Source: Listeria seeligeri serovar 1/2b str. SLCC3954
Lineage (GTDB): Bacteria > Bacillota > Bacilli > Lactobacillales > Listeriaceae
Direction: 5' to 3'
Assembly (NCBI RefSeq): GCF_000027145.1
Contig: NC_013891.1
Span: forward strand, 2,046,001 to 2,110,000
DNA length: 64,000 bases
Below the pieces are notes generated by a model that worked only from the letters and a program-made list of their open reading frames with translations, did not search any database and was not told where the DNA came from. Shown here piece by piece: positions 1-10,800 of this stretch (position 1 is its first letter; every line of letters starts with the position of its first letter). The translations under genes and the position numbers were made by a program.

Positions 1-1129
1 GGATCGCGTAAGTTAGGGTCGTCGCTTCCAGGCCTTCAATACTTGTTTCTTCGGCAATTTTTTCCATGGATTCAGTTAATTCTTTCGGATCTGCTTCGGC
101 CATCAGAACAAGTAATTCACTTAAAATATGCAACATTTGATGTGGATCACTTTCTACTTTATGATCTAGCCACTCTTGGAAAAAACTCCTAATCCATGCT
201 TTGATTTCTTTTTCATTATTCATTACTAATAACTTAGCGAGTTGATGTTGTTTCCGTTTGGGACGCCAAGTATGTTTCGTTCGTTTTTGAAAAGCAATCA
301 AGCTTCCACTACTTTGGACTAAACGTTCTGGTTGTAATCTAGTTAACTGGCGAAAAGCTTGGGGATACATCATTTCTCCTTGTACCTTTTCGCTAACAAA
401 TAAATAAAAGGCATCGTTTTTTAAATAGTTTTTAATATCACTTTGAATAGTTAGAACTTGCTCAGATAAAGAAGTGGTTTCTTCTATTCCTATGATAATT
501 TCGTTTTCTGGTGTTAATAGCATGAACGGATATTTCAGTCGGTATTCTTCTGAAAGATTTTTCCAGTCTGCGTTATTTACTTCTTTGGTTGGTTGGATTT
601 GGATAAGAACAGCATTTTTGGTTTGTCCAAGTGTCATGTCATATAATGCTAACCGCTCTTCCCATTCCTCTTTATTAATCCGCATGTGCAACCAGCGCCA
701 AATCGTATTGTCACGTAAAATATAGTATGCTTCTTCCCTTGGTATGACTTTATTCGTCACTTGTTTGTTCTCTATTTGAATAAGTGTTTCTTTCAGTTCG
801 AGTTCGTTTAACGGTTTTAAAAGATAGTTTTCGATACCTGCTGAAAGCCCTCTTTTTATATAATGAAAGTCTTCAAAGCCAGACAGTACAATCGTTTTGG
901 TTGTTGGTTGTTTTTTCTTCCATGCATCAATTAATTCAAGCCCATCCATTACCGGCATTTGAATATCAGTTAAAAGTACATCTACGTGTTGTTCGCTAAA
1001 TAAATCAAGAGCTACTGCACCATTAGGGGCTGTTCCAACTATTTCTATTTCTTGTTCAAACTCTGGGATGATGCTTTCTAAACCTTTGACAATAAGTGGC
1101 TCGTCATCTACTAGTACTATCTTTAGCAT
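1..1129 (-). CDS. YesN-type AraC-family response regulator, C-terminus cut off by the window edge
   Basis: Partial gene; about 376 codons are present and the frame is open at position 1. The N-terminus is a CheY-like receiver with the acidic pair D8-D9, the phosphoacceptor D55 in a DIQMP motif, and a lysine in the LLKP motif near residue 109. A long linker follows. The AraC-type DNA-binding domain expected at the C-terminus of this family lies outside the window. The start ATG overlaps the stop of the upstream kinase gene (TAATG), so the two are translationally coupled. In related systems the pair controls carbohydrate uptake and hydrolase genes; here the neighbours imply an alpha-mannoside or mannan signal. 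The DNA-binding role is inferred from the family. Confidence 0.9.
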   Translation of the reverse strand, partial: MLKIVLVDDEPLIVKGLESIIPEFEQEIEIVGTAPNGAVALDLFSEQHVDVLLTDIQMPVMDGLELIDAWKKKQPTTKTIVLSGFEDFHYIKRGLSAGIENYLLKPLNELELKETLIQIENKQVTNKVIPREEAYYILRDNTIWRWLHMRINKEEWEERLALYDMTLGQTKNAVLIQIQPTKEVNNADWKNLSEEYRLKYPFMLLTPENEIIIGIEETTSLSEQVLTIQSDIKNYLKNDAFYLFVSEKVQGEMMYPQAFRQLTRLQPERLVQSSGSLIAFQKRTKHTWRPKRKQHQLAKLLVMNNEKEIKAWIRSFFQEWLDHKVESDPHQMLHILSELLVLMAEADPKELTESMEKIAEETSIEGLEATTLTYAI

Positions 1130-2862
1130 TACTTTTCTCCTCCCGTATGTTCTGGTACTTGGAATAAAATAATGGTACCTTCGTTTGGTTTACTCATGAT
1201 TGTTAGTTGATAAGCTTCACCGTATAGTAACTGCAATCGTTTATTTAAATTTGCGAGTCCAATGTGACTGGATTCTGTTTTCCCTTTAATCGTTTCTTGT
1301 ATTTCTGTTAATTTTTCCGCCGTCATTCCTGAACCGTTATCCATGACTTGGAAATACAAATTATTGTCTTTTGCTGTAACTATAATCGTAACTCTCGGCT
1401 GACGATTTTCTTTATACGCATACTTAAAAAAGTTTTCAATCAAAGGTTGTAAGGCAAACCGTGGTATAGAGGTGGTGGTGAAACGTTTTTCGATGTTGAT
1501 TTCTAGTTCAATTGGTTGCTCATGGCGCATTTCCATGAAACGGACATATTGCTTCACATAATTAATTTCTTCCCCAAGCGTGGTAATTTCGCGGTGGTTC
1601 GCAGTGTAACGTAACAATGTCGCGAGCTGATAAATCATGTCACTCGTTGCTTTTGCTCCCTCCACCCGTGCATTCATCCGGATTGCTTCGAGTGAATTAT
1701 AAAGAAAATGTGGCTGAACTTGTCCTTGAAGCGCTTTCAACCTTGCTTTTTGTTCCTCCATTTCAAGCGAATAAACCTTTTTAATATAAGCGTCTAGATT
1801 TTCAGTCATGTGATTAAAGCGTTCACTAATCATCGTTAGTTCATCGCCGTAATTGTCCACTGGTAGTTTCGCATCAAGCGTCCCGTTTTCCACTCGATTC
1901 ATTCCACCAATAATTGTCAAAATCCGTTTTGAGTAACGACGACTAATTATAAAGTTGATGCTAATTGAAAAAATTACTAACAGAAGACCGATTCCAAATA
2001 AAGTTACCTCAATAAATGGCATATTGCCGTCACTCACACTATATAGAAAAGCATTACTTTTTAAACCGCTCGTTTCGTCTTCCGTTTTTTGCAAGTACAT
2101 TTTTTGGTTATTGATGTTTACCCAGCCTTGTTTTTCTGCTGCTTCCGTTTTTTTCTTGGGATGATTTGTATATAATTCAGCACCTTTAGCATTGGTTATT
2201 TGGAAAATCGAGTTTTTATAATCTTTGGTAATCGATTTATCCAAAACTGCTGGATCGACATAAAGTAGTAAATATCCCATTTGCTTGAGTGTGCTCGGGT
2301 CATTAATCGGCTGTTTAACTACAATTTCATTTCCAACGGTGTAAAAATTCCCTTCTTTTGAAGCTAGTTTTGCAATTGCCTCTTCTCCGTATATATCGGT
2401 CGTTTCTTTCCATTCGGTGTAACGGCTTGGGAAAGTGTAAGAAAAACTGCCGTCATCCGAAACTAGTTGTAAGGCAATGATATCTTCATCATACGAAAAA
2501 TAAGACTGTAAATAAGTTTGCATATCTACAGAATAGAAACTTTTACTTTTGAAATAGTTATCAATGTTTTGCTCGGTGTAACTACTGTAGTCATTGGTCA
2601 TCGCAATTTGGACGTCTTGCATTAAATCGCTGTTTCGATAAATATCTTGCGTCAAGCTAATTAATGCTTTTTGCTTATCAATTAAAACGTCTAATTGTTT
2701 ATTCGCAATCGTTTCCGTCGCTTGCAAATTAGTATCTAGCTGGATATTGGTATAGTATTTATAAATGAAAAAAAGTAACAAGCTTACTGTAAAAAGACTT
2801 GTCAGGGAAAAAATTAATAACATTCGCTTAAAAACCCGTTTGCGTGGTAATTCTTGTGTCAT
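1129..2862 (-). CDS. YesM-type sensor histidine kinase
   Basis: 577 residues. A membrane segment at about residues 13-35 is followed by an extracellular sensor region to about residue 280, a second membrane segment, a HAMP linker, a His_kinase domain with the phosphoacceptor H385 in a QPHFLYNS motif, and a C-terminal HATPase with N (LIENFFKYA) and G (DNGSGM) boxes. This is the architecture of YesM/LytS-class kinases that pair with AraC-type regulators, and its partner overlaps it by one base downstream. It lies downstream of a DUF624 gene and two mannosidase genes and is probably cotranscribed with them. The ligand cannot be read from the sequence; oligomannoside, perhaps through a binding protein, is an inference from context. 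Confidence 0.93.
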   Translation of the reverse strand: MTQELPRKRVFKRMLLIFSLTSLFTVSLLLFFIYKYYTNIQLDTNLQATETIANKQLDVLIDKQKALISLTQDIYRNSDLMQDVQIAMTNDYSSYTEQNIDNYFKSKSFYSVDMQTYLQSYFSYDEDIIALQLVSDDGSFSYTFPSRYTEWKETTDIYGEEAIAKLASKEGNFYTVGNEIVVKQPINDPSTLKQMGYLLLYVDPAVLDKSITKDYKNSIFQITNAKGAELYTNHPKKKTEAAEKQGWVNINNQKMYLQKTEDETSGLKSNAFLYSVSDGNMPFIEVTLFGIGLLLVIFSISINFIISRRYSKRILTIIGGMNRVENGTLDAKLPVDNYGDELTMISERFNHMTENLDAYIKKVYSLEMEEQKARLKALQGQVQPHFLYNSLEAIRMNARVEGAKATSDMIYQLATLLRYTANHREITTLGEEINYVKQYVRFMEMRHEQPIELEINIEKRFTTTSIPRFALQPLIENFFKYAYKENRQPRVTIIVTAKDNNLYFQVMDNGSGMTAEKLTEIQETIKGKTESSHIGLANLNKRLQLLYGEAYQLTIMSKPNEGTIILFQVPEHTGGEK

Positions 2863-2923
2863 TCTATTTGCTACCCCCTCTTCTTTTTTGATTATTGCAT
2901 ACTATTACCAATAATGTAAGGGG

Positions 2924-3535
2924 TTACTTTGGTTCCATTTGTTTAAATCTTTGCAAATTGATTTTCATTATCCAATAACTTGGTAGCACTCCAGAGATAA
3001 ACAAAATAAACGCGGGCATTTTCGAGATTAACCATGCGCAAAAAATAACTCCAACCACAATCATAAAAGTGTTTTTCAAACTGGTGAACGCTAGCAAAAA
3101 TGATTGCGCAACATATGATCGAACATTTTTCATTTGGAAGTGAACAAACACGGTAAAATATTGCAATAATGCAATGCCTACTAAGAATAATAAAAACATT
3201 AGGAAGAAATATAAAATCGTTGACCAGAAACCGTGCATTAATTCAAAGACAATTCGTAAATCGGCATAAAGAAACAGCGCAAGACCAAAAAATATCCCCC
3301 CCGCCAAGTTAGCAGAAATAAAAGCTTTTTTATAAGTTGACCAAGCGAGTTTCCAAACCGACACATCTAATTCGCCTCTTGCCCATTTTCTAGTAATTGT
3401 AAAAAGGGCAATAGTAGCTGGCATAAAGCCCAGAACAATTCCGCCCATTAATACAAGAAAAATCCATACTAAATTCGTCCATACAAGTCTTATAATCCAA
3501 TCACTAATAACGGAAAATTTATCAATAAGTTTCAT
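2924..3535 (-). CDS. DUF624 (YesL-family) membrane protein
   Basis: 203 residues with about five hydrophobic segments and an N-terminal stretch that resembles YesL of Bacillus. DUF624 proteins are found almost always beside ABC sugar transporters, glycoside hydrolases and YesMN two-component systems, but their molecular role is not established. The gene has a good AAAGGAG ribosome-binding site. It sits between the GH125 gene and the kinase gene on the same strand, consistent with one mannoside-utilisation operon. I see no catalytic motif; an accessory role in transport or sensing is a guess from context. Confidence 0.85.
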   Translation of the reverse strand: MKLIDKFSVISDWIIRLVWTNLVWIFLVLMGGIVLGFMPATIALFTITRKWARGELDVSVWKLAWSTYKKAFISANLAGGIFFGLALFLYADLRIVFELMHGFWSTILYFFLMFLLFLVGIALLQYFTVFVHFQMKNVRSYVAQSFLLAFTSLKNTFMIVVGVIFCAWLISKMPAFILFISGVLPSYWIMKINLQRFKQMEPK

Positions 3536-3594
3536 TTGTCTGCTCCTTTGATAGTAAGAGAAAGCCTGAGATTTTTCGCCCAGACTTTTCTTGT

Positions 3595-4899
3595 TTATTT
3601 ACTTAACGGACTTCCTTTTACATAAACATCGCACAAGCTTAAGACAAATTCGCTAAACATCGCATTTGACCAAGCAAACCAATCGCGCGTAAATTCAGCA
3701 GGATTCGATGCATTGACGCCTTCATGCATATAATCTGTACCCCCATCACCCGCAATTAACATTTCTAAAATAGCTGATTTTTCATCGGTCGTTTTTGCAG
3801 TTAAACCTTGAATGCTTAGCGCAATTGGCCAAACATAATGATCCGGTGTATGCGGACTTCCAATTCCTTTTAGTAACGTTCCTTCGACAAAATAAGGATT
3901 TTCTCGGCTAAGAATTAGTTTTCTTGTTGCTTGATAGGTATCATCTTCTGTTTGGCAAAAACCAAGATACGGAGCTGCGAGCAAGCTTGGAACATTCGCA
4001 TCATCCATAAATAATTTACGTCCTGTTCCGTCAACTTCATAAGCATAAACATCACCATAATATGGATGTGTTTCTTTGGCAAAATTATCAATCCCGGTTG
4101 CAACTTCATTTCTTAATTGTAAACTTTTTTCAATTAATGCTGTGTCTTCTGGATAAAACTTAGCTCCGATTTCTTGGATATAATCCATCACCACAACTAA
4201 AAACATATTACTTGGAACGAGATAGCCATACAGACATGCATCATCACTTGGTCTAAAACCACTCCATGACATACCAGTGTAACTAACTTCAGTTCCCTTA
4301 CCATCATTATTTAGCGTATCTGACTGACGGACATTTTCCCGTTCAAAACGATAGGTGCTTAGTTCGTTATGTTGTTGTTCGATTTGAAAGACATGAATAA
4401 TTTGATGCAAAGCTTGGCGGAACTCTTCTGTGAAATGTCCAATATGGTTCGTACTTTTCCACAGAAGATAAGCTAATTGAATCGGATAACAAAGTGAATC
4501 AATTTCGTATTTACGTTCCCAAACAAGGCTCGTCATTGCTGTTTTATCTTTTTGAAAACCAGCTCCATTAGCACTTTTATTGAAAGCATTAGCATACGGA
4601 TCGTGCAAGATACATTTTGTTTGTAGTTTTACTAGGTTTTCAATCAACGTTGCCATCTCTTCATCTTCTTCTGCAACTATGAGGTATGGTCTAATTTGGC
4701 TAGTAGAATCCCTGAGCCACATTGCAGGAATATCTCCAGTGATAACAAATGGCAATCCATCTTCCGTTTGTTGTAAAGTCGTTGTGTACGTGTTGGTAAA
4801 ACATTTTTCAAACATTCGATGTAATTTTTCATTCTCCGGAAATGTTGTTTTTACTTTATCAATCCACTTGTTAAAACTAGCTGGAAATTCTTTTGTCAT
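3595..4899 (-). CDS. GH125 exo-alpha-mannosidase, metal-independent
   Basis: 434 residues, the normal length for glycoside hydrolase family 125. The family hallmark DIPAMWLRDS is visible near residues 55-65, along with the conserved GFRPSDDAC and DDANVPSLLA segments and a C-terminal FAWSNAMFSE region. Characterised GH125 enzymes are inverting, metal-independent exo-alpha-1,6-mannosidases. No signal peptide is present, so it is cytoplasmic and acts on imported oligosaccharide. Its start is three bases after the stop of the GH38 gene, with a clear GGAG site, so the two are in one operon. Together GH38 and GH125 would trim alpha-1,2/1,3 and alpha-1,6 mannose from N-glycan or yeast-mannan fragments; linkage specificity is inferred from the families. 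Confidence 0.92.
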   Translation of the reverse strand: MTKEFPASFNKWIDKVKTTFPENEKLHRMFEKCFTNTYTTTLQQTEDGLPFVITGDIPAMWLRDSTSQIRPYLIVAEEDEEMATLIENLVKLQTKCILHDPYANAFNKSANGAGFQKDKTAMTSLVWERKYEIDSLCYPIQLAYLLWKSTNHIGHFTEEFRQALHQIIHVFQIEQQHNELSTYRFERENVRQSDTLNNDGKGTEVSYTGMSWSGFRPSDDACLYGYLVPSNMFLVVVMDYIQEIGAKFYPEDTALIEKSLQLRNEVATGIDNFAKETHPYYGDVYAYEVDGTGRKLFMDDANVPSLLAAPYLGFCQTEDDTYQATRKLILSRENPYFVEGTLLKGIGSPHTPDHYVWPIALSIQGLTAKTTDEKSAILEMLIAGDGGTDYMHEGVNASNPAEFTRDWFAWSNAMFSEFVLSLCDVYVKGSPLSK

Positions 4900-4902
4900 G
4901 CG

Positions 4903-7563
4903 TTACACTCCTTTTAATGTGATGATTTCATTTGGACGAACAGTGAAGTTTTTTTCTTGACCAATACTCGTTTCTTCTAAGATAGTTGATTTTCCCCAAG
5001 TGTGAATCGTTTGAAGAATAGTTGGCTCGGTTGCTGTTTGGTAAAAACGGACAATTCGCTTATTGTCTTTAGCAAGTTTAAAAGTAGAGAAAACGAGACC
5101 ATTCGCCGCTTTCCATTTAGCAAAATTTTGGTTTTCTGGCAGTATTTTTGCTTTGTTAGATGGTTTATGTTGCATAGCATAAACGGGTGCGAGAAGTGCG
5201 TTTACTTCGGCAGGAAGCTCACTATTTATCGCCTTTGATCCATCCGTTAGAAAAACATAAAACTCTGCTGTGATTTCGCGATGGCACTCTGCTTCGTATG
5301 CCGGGAAGTCGCCCCAATCGCCAATTTCTGAAACGGCGCGTAATAATGTTAATTCAAGTTTATCGCCATTTTCACTTACTTCATATTCTGGCAGACCATG
5401 AGTTGCAATTAGCACATTACCACTTGTAACAAATGCTTGCTTACGATTATCGCTCGTTGGATTCGTCCATTCTTTTGCTTGTTTATTTGGCCGAGTCGTT
5501 ACTTCAAAAACGCTACCTGCTTGATGAGTCTCGCAAGTTACACCTGTTGGGAATAACACTCGGAAGCGATGATCATCCGCGTTGTTAACAATTTTGACAC
5601 GTACCGCTAGTTGTTTATCGTGTTTGTTTAAGGTCAATTCTGTCGCCACTTTCAAAATAATTCGTTTTTCTGAGCGTGGGCTTTTACGTTCTGGATGCCA
5701 AACTAAGCGTCTTTTTTCTTCCGCAAATGCAGCAGCACTGGCACTTTCTGGGATTTCGATTTCATGACGGATAATAATTGTTTTTCCTAATTTATCTTCA
5801 CGTAAAACGCTAATTTCTGGTTTCGATTGAAGCGTATCTACTCGTAATTTATCGCCAGCTTCTTTGAACATATATTCATTTCCAATGTCGCCAACGTCCT
5901 CATATGCTCCAAGTCCACGTGCCTCTATCCCGCTCATTTTATCGAATAAAGTATAAGTTCCGTTTGCTGCTACTTCAACTTTCAAAAAGCGGTTTTCCAT
6001 TGTAAGTGCTGAACTTGGTTCTACTTCTGGTTCTACTTCTGAAATGGCATGGGCATATAGCGTTTCATAACCGACAGCTGGCAAATTCTCGACAGTGAAG
6101 GTTAACTTATATTTTCTAGCAAAATAGGAATCACGGAATTTCCGCTCTGGTAAGTCATAATTAAATTGAATGCCCAGTGGCTCCACTACAACCGGAATCT
6201 CAACGCCTTCACTTGTTTCTAAGCGGAAAGTTTGAGCAGGAAGTTTTGCCAATTCATCAGGAATCTGCTCAAAATGCATCTCAGAAAAATGAATTTCATC
6301 TGTCTCCAGTTCTATTCCTATCGTTTTTGCAATTTCTACTCCACCTGCATGGAAAATCGTAATTGGAATTCCCGTTTCTGCAATGGTTATTTGTTCGGTT
6401 AATTTTCGAGCTGCATTTGAAATTAGCGACATCGTAACTTGTTCCACTTTTTCAAATCTTACTTCCATCTCACGGTGAACCTCGTCCAAACTACAAGCTG
6501 TGATGCTATCATGTATTTGATTTTCCATTAGTAACTTCCAAGCAAAAGCAAGATATTCATGTGGGTAAGGTACGCCTGCATCGCTTGCCATCACCGAAAT
6601 TGGTTCAGCTAGTCTTTCTAATAAACGCTCCATCTTTTCATTCGCTTGTTTTAAGTAAATTCGTGAAGAAGCAGTGTTCGCAAGCGTTGACCAGCCATCC
6701 GATTGTTGGCTAGTTAGCTCTCCATAAACAGTTTGTAATTTTTCAGGTTCAAGACTTTGTTTCACTGCATCCTGATAACGTTCAAAATGACTATGAATAA
6801 AATCAACATCTGGATAAAGTTCTTTAGCTACCTCAAGTGCTTCTGCTAAATCCGTTTGCACTGGTTGATGGTCGCAGCCGTTCATAAATAGCCATTCGTC
6901 TGTGGATGCAAAACGTTCGACATCCGCTAATTTTTTATCCCAAAAAACTTTTGCCTCTTCTTTTTCGACGGGAATTTCATTGCCGTTTGAATACCAATTC
7001 GCAAGCAAGATTCCTAAAACCTTGGAGCCATCTGGACTTTCCCAGAACATCTCTGAATATTTTGAAGCAAAAGCACTGTCAAAAACTTGATTATTAAACC
7101 CCGTTGGATTAACTCCACGACCAAAAACAACCGTATCGAATCCCGCTTGGCTCATTAACTGCGGAATTTGCCCGTATAGACCAAATGTGTCTGGGAAATA
7201 GCCAATTTTTTCAACATGACCAAACTCTTTTGCCATTTCTAATCCATATTGTAAATTCCGAATGTTCGCTTCTCCACTTGTTAAAAAAGCATCTTGCAAC
7301 ATATACCATGGACCAATTCTCAGTTTTCCATCTGCTACAAGTTGTTTCATTTTTTCGCGTTTTGCAGGTTTTACTGCCAAATAATCTTCGAGCATAATCA
7401 TCTGTCCGTCCATATGAAAATGGTTAAAACCGGCTTCCATATCTAATAAACCCTCTACTTCATCCATTAATGTTACGAGTTTAAATCTTAAGCTTTCTAG
7501 TGGTAAAAACCATTCTCTGTCCCAGTGAGAATGAGAAATAATATGCGCTTTCTTTCTAGTCAT
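4903..7563 (-). CDS. GH38 alpha-mannosidase, MngB-like
   Basis: 886 residues. The N-terminal metal-binding motif HSHWDREW is at residues 11-18, the nucleophile region reads YFPDTFGLYGQ near residue 143, and the QIHDSI motif of the GH38 middle domain is present. C-terminal beta domains complete the usual length. There is no signal peptide, so the enzyme is cytoplasmic. The closest remembered match is the MngB-type group, which can act on 2-O-mannosyl-glycerate, but the GH125 partner next door argues for oligomannoside breakdown. A strong GGAGG site precedes the ATG, and the gene heads the minus-strand mannosidase operon, divergent from a second GH38 gene. Confidence 0.92.
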   Translation of the reverse strand: MTRKKAHIISHSHWDREWFLPLESLRFKLVTLMDEVEGLLDMEAGFNHFHMDGQMIMLEDYLAVKPAKREKMKQLVADGKLRIGPWYMLQDAFLTSGEANIRNLQYGLEMAKEFGHVEKIGYFPDTFGLYGQIPQLMSQAGFDTVVFGRGVNPTGFNNQVFDSAFASKYSEMFWESPDGSKVLGILLANWYSNGNEIPVEKEEAKVFWDKKLADVERFASTDEWLFMNGCDHQPVQTDLAEALEVAKELYPDVDFIHSHFERYQDAVKQSLEPEKLQTVYGELTSQQSDGWSTLANTASSRIYLKQANEKMERLLERLAEPISVMASDAGVPYPHEYLAFAWKLLMENQIHDSITACSLDEVHREMEVRFEKVEQVTMSLISNAARKLTEQITIAETGIPITIFHAGGVEIAKTIGIELETDEIHFSEMHFEQIPDELAKLPAQTFRLETSEGVEIPVVVEPLGIQFNYDLPERKFRDSYFARKYKLTFTVENLPAVGYETLYAHAISEVEPEVEPSSALTMENRFLKVEVAANGTYTLFDKMSGIEARGLGAYEDVGDIGNEYMFKEAGDKLRVDTLQSKPEISVLREDKLGKTIIIRHEIEIPESASAAAFAEEKRRLVWHPERKSPRSEKRIILKVATELTLNKHDKQLAVRVKIVNNADDHRFRVLFPTGVTCETHQAGSVFEVTTRPNKQAKEWTNPTSDNRKQAFVTSGNVLIATHGLPEYEVSENGDKLELTLLRAVSEIGDWGDFPAYEAECHREITAEFYVFLTDGSKAINSELPAEVNALLAPVYAMQHKPSNKAKILPENQNFAKWKAANGLVFSTFKLAKDNKRIVRFYQTATEPTILQTIHTWGKSTILEETSIGQEKNFTVRPNEIITLKGV

Positions 7564-7758
7564 TTTGCCCCTCCAAATATCCTTTTTGTATTCGCTTTCA
7601 AGCTAAGTATAGTAAGGGCTAGAGCTAATTGCAATGCTCCTAGAAAAACTACTATGAATAATCCATTTTCCCGTGATTTGTCCATTCTATGAAAGCGTAA
7701 TCCCCTTCGCTCTAGACATGTCAAAAAATAAAGACGAATTACACCCCAAAATACCAAA

Positions 7759-7786
7759 TTGACTTCTTTTCTCGCTATGATATATT
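7759..7786 (+). promoter_or_regulatory. Candidate sigma-A promoter for the plus-strand GH38 gene
   Basis: A TTGACT -35 box (7759-7764) and a TATATT -10 box (7781-7786) are separated by 16 bases, about 45 bases upstream of the GH38 start at 7831. A second possible -10 (TATGAT, 7776-7781) is too close to the same -35. The site lies in the 267-base divergent gap, in which the minus-strand operon promoter could not be placed with confidence. Confidence 0.5.
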
Positions 7787-7799
7787 GAAACCGTTCTAG
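7786..7799 (+). promoter_or_regulatory. Candidate cre (CcpA) operator
   Basis: The 14-mer TGAAACCGTTCTAG matches the cre consensus TGWAANCGNTNWCA at all positions except the last two. It overlaps the predicted -10 box and transcription start of the plus-strand GH38 gene, where CcpA binding would block transcription. This fits carbon catabolite repression of a sugar-scavenging enzyme. The call rests only on the consensus match and its placement. Confidence 0.5.
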
Positions 7800-7830
7800 A
7801 GAAATTAATCCAATATGAAAAGGGAAGGAT

Positions 7831-10800
7831 ATGAGTATACAGATGTTTTTTACAAAAGAGAAATTATGGCGTAGGTTGGATGAAGTCGCACTCTATCGTT
7901 ATGACAAAAAATGCCCAATCACCATTTTCCAATCAGCTGAAGATAAAGATGGGGCTATTTCCGCTAGACCAGAAAATGTGGTTTATGATGATGAACTTAA
8001 AGTTGGAGCAAATTGGGCTGGGCGTGACCGTTATTTATGGTTAAAAGCGACAGTCACTTTTCCAGCATTAAAAGAAAATACTCGATTAATTGGTTACTTT
8101 GACTTTGGAAATACCGGCGACGGACATAATTCAGGTTTTGAATCGTTACTATTTGTTGATGGAAAACCATTCCAAGGAGTAGACCAAAATCACCGTGAAG
8201 TTCTATTTCCAGATAGTTTTGCTGGAACGACCGCTGAACTTACTTTTCGGTTATGGTCTGGACTTGAAGGTGGCGGTATCCCGACAATTCAAACACATCA
8301 ACTGAAAGAAGCTTTTATCGGCTATTTACAACTATCAATTGATGATTTGTATTTCACTAGTAAAGCAGCTTTGAAAACAGTAGATGAGTTAGAAGAAAAT
8401 AATCCGAGTCACGCTAAACTTCTTCAAGCCATTAATCGTGCTTTTCTAGCTATAGATTGGTCTATTCCAGGCTCTCCAACGAATATCGCCTCAATGGAGA
8501 CAGCCAATCAATTGCTTCAAACAGGAGTAAAGGAAATTCCGAAAAACTTCCCTGTGAAAGTAGCTGCTGTTGGCCACACTCATATTGATGTCGCTTGGCT
8601 TTGGCGCTTAAAACACACTCGGGAAAAAGCAGCACGTTCTTTTTCAACGGTGCTTCATTTAATGGAAGATTATCCTGAATATTTATTTTTACAATCACAA
8701 CCGCAACTTTATGCATATATTAAAGAAGATTATCCCGAAATTTACGAAAAAATCAAAGCTAAAATTAAAGATGGTGCTTGGGAGGCAGACGGCGGAATGT
8801 GGCTTGAAGCAGATTGTAACATTCCAAGTGGCGAATCTTTAGTGCGCCAAATGCTTTATGGACAGAAATTTTTACGCGAGGAGTTTGGTAAGCCATCTAG
8901 CTTTTTATGGTTACCGGATGTGTTTGGCTATAGTTGGGCCTTACCACAAATCCTTCGCAAATCCGGGATTAAAACTTTTATGACTACCAAAATAAGCTGG
9001 AATCAATATAACCGGATGCCGCATGATACCTTCCAGTGGCGCGGAATTGATGGAACAGAAATCTTAACTCATTTTATTACCGCACCTGAAAAAAATAGCC
9101 ATATTTCCACTTACAATGGCAAAATGACTGCTCGCGAACTAGCAGGACTTTGGACAAAATATCAAGACAAAGAAATTAATCAGGAACTTTTACTTGCTTA
9201 CGGATATGGAGATGGCGGTGGCGGTGTAAACCGGGAAATGCTTGAAATGCGTCGTCGCTATGATACCATGCCAGGAATTCCAGAAGTGAAGCCAAAAAGC
9301 GCTACAGATTATTTCAATGATTTACACGAAACTATCGAAAACACGGATCAATATGTTCATACATGGAACGGTGAGCTTTATTTTGAATATCATCGTGGTA
9401 CCTATACAAGTCAGGCTTTTACGAAGAAGATGAATCGAAAAATCGAACTTGGACTTAGAGACAGCGAATGGCTTTCGGTTCTAGCAAACTTACAACAAGG
9501 AACTACCTACCCTACTAAAAAATTAGCAGATATTTGGCAAATTTTACTTCGAAACCAATTTCATGATATTATTCCGGGTTCTTCTATCAAAGAAGTTTAT
9601 GATGATGCTTTAATTGAATACACGGAGGCAATGACTGAAAATACGGCACTTATCACTGAACAACTAACTAATTTAACAACAGCGGCCGACGAAAAAATAA
9701 CGCTCTGGAATAGCTCCACTTGGTCGCGCGCGCGTTATGTTGAAGTTTCGCCTTTAAGCGCTGATGATACTTTAGGATTTTATGATGAAACGAATACACC
9801 ACTTCCAGCACAAAAACTAGCAAATGGAAAGTGGCTTATCCATCATCCAAATCTGCCTGCGCTCGGTGCAACAAGTATTTCCGTCAAAAAAGCTACCGCT
9901 GTTTTAGAATTGACACCTTTTGAATATGATGAAAATCAGTTAGAAACGCCATTTTACCAAATTACTTGGAATGAAGCAGGACAATTCACCTCGATTTTTG
10001 ACAAAAAAAATAACCGCCAAGTATTGGCAGAAAATGCCCGTGGAAATGTTTTCCAATTATTTGAAGATAAGCCAATGTGGCATGATGCCTGGGATATCGA
10101 CCTATTTTATCAAGAAAAACAAAAAGAAATTGCTGACTTAAGTTCTTTTGAATTACTAGAAAATGGACCGCTTCGTTTAACATTAAAACAAGTACGCCAT
10201 TCGGAAAAATCACAAATTACCCAATTGATTCATTTTTATCACAACAGTCCAGAAATTCGTTTTGAAACCGAAGTGGATTGGCAAGATCGTAATCAATTGT
10301 TGAAAGTAGCATTCCCTGTTTCTGTGCATGCAAGTGAAGCTAGCTATGATATCCAGTTCGGTAATGTCAAACGACCAACTCATTGGAATACCAGCTGGGA
10401 CTATGCTAGATTTGAAACAGTCGGACATCAATGGGCTGACCTTTCTGAGAAAAATTACGGTGTTAGTTTGTTAAATGAGTCGAAATATGGCTATGATATT
10501 AAAGATTCCACTATCCGGTTAACTTTGCTTAAGGCAGCAGGATATCCGGATACAGAAGCAGACTTAGGTATACAGAATTTCACTTATTCGCTTTACCCGC
10601 ACAATGGCGATTTCCTTGATGGTGAGACTGTAAAAACGGCATGGGAGCTTAATAATCCTATTTTCACTTCTAATGGAGCAGTGGAGACATTTTCACTTTT
10701 CCATACTACGAATCCATATGTAATGATTGATAGTGTCAAACAAGCAGAGGACGAAAACGGATTTATCGTTCGTTTACATGAATTTGCTGGAACACACGGG

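Noticed and set aside
7560-7757. Minus-strand open frame of 65 codons in the GH38 divergent gap
   Set aside because: Overlaps the start of GH38, has no site and no recognised motif; the gap is better explained by promoters.
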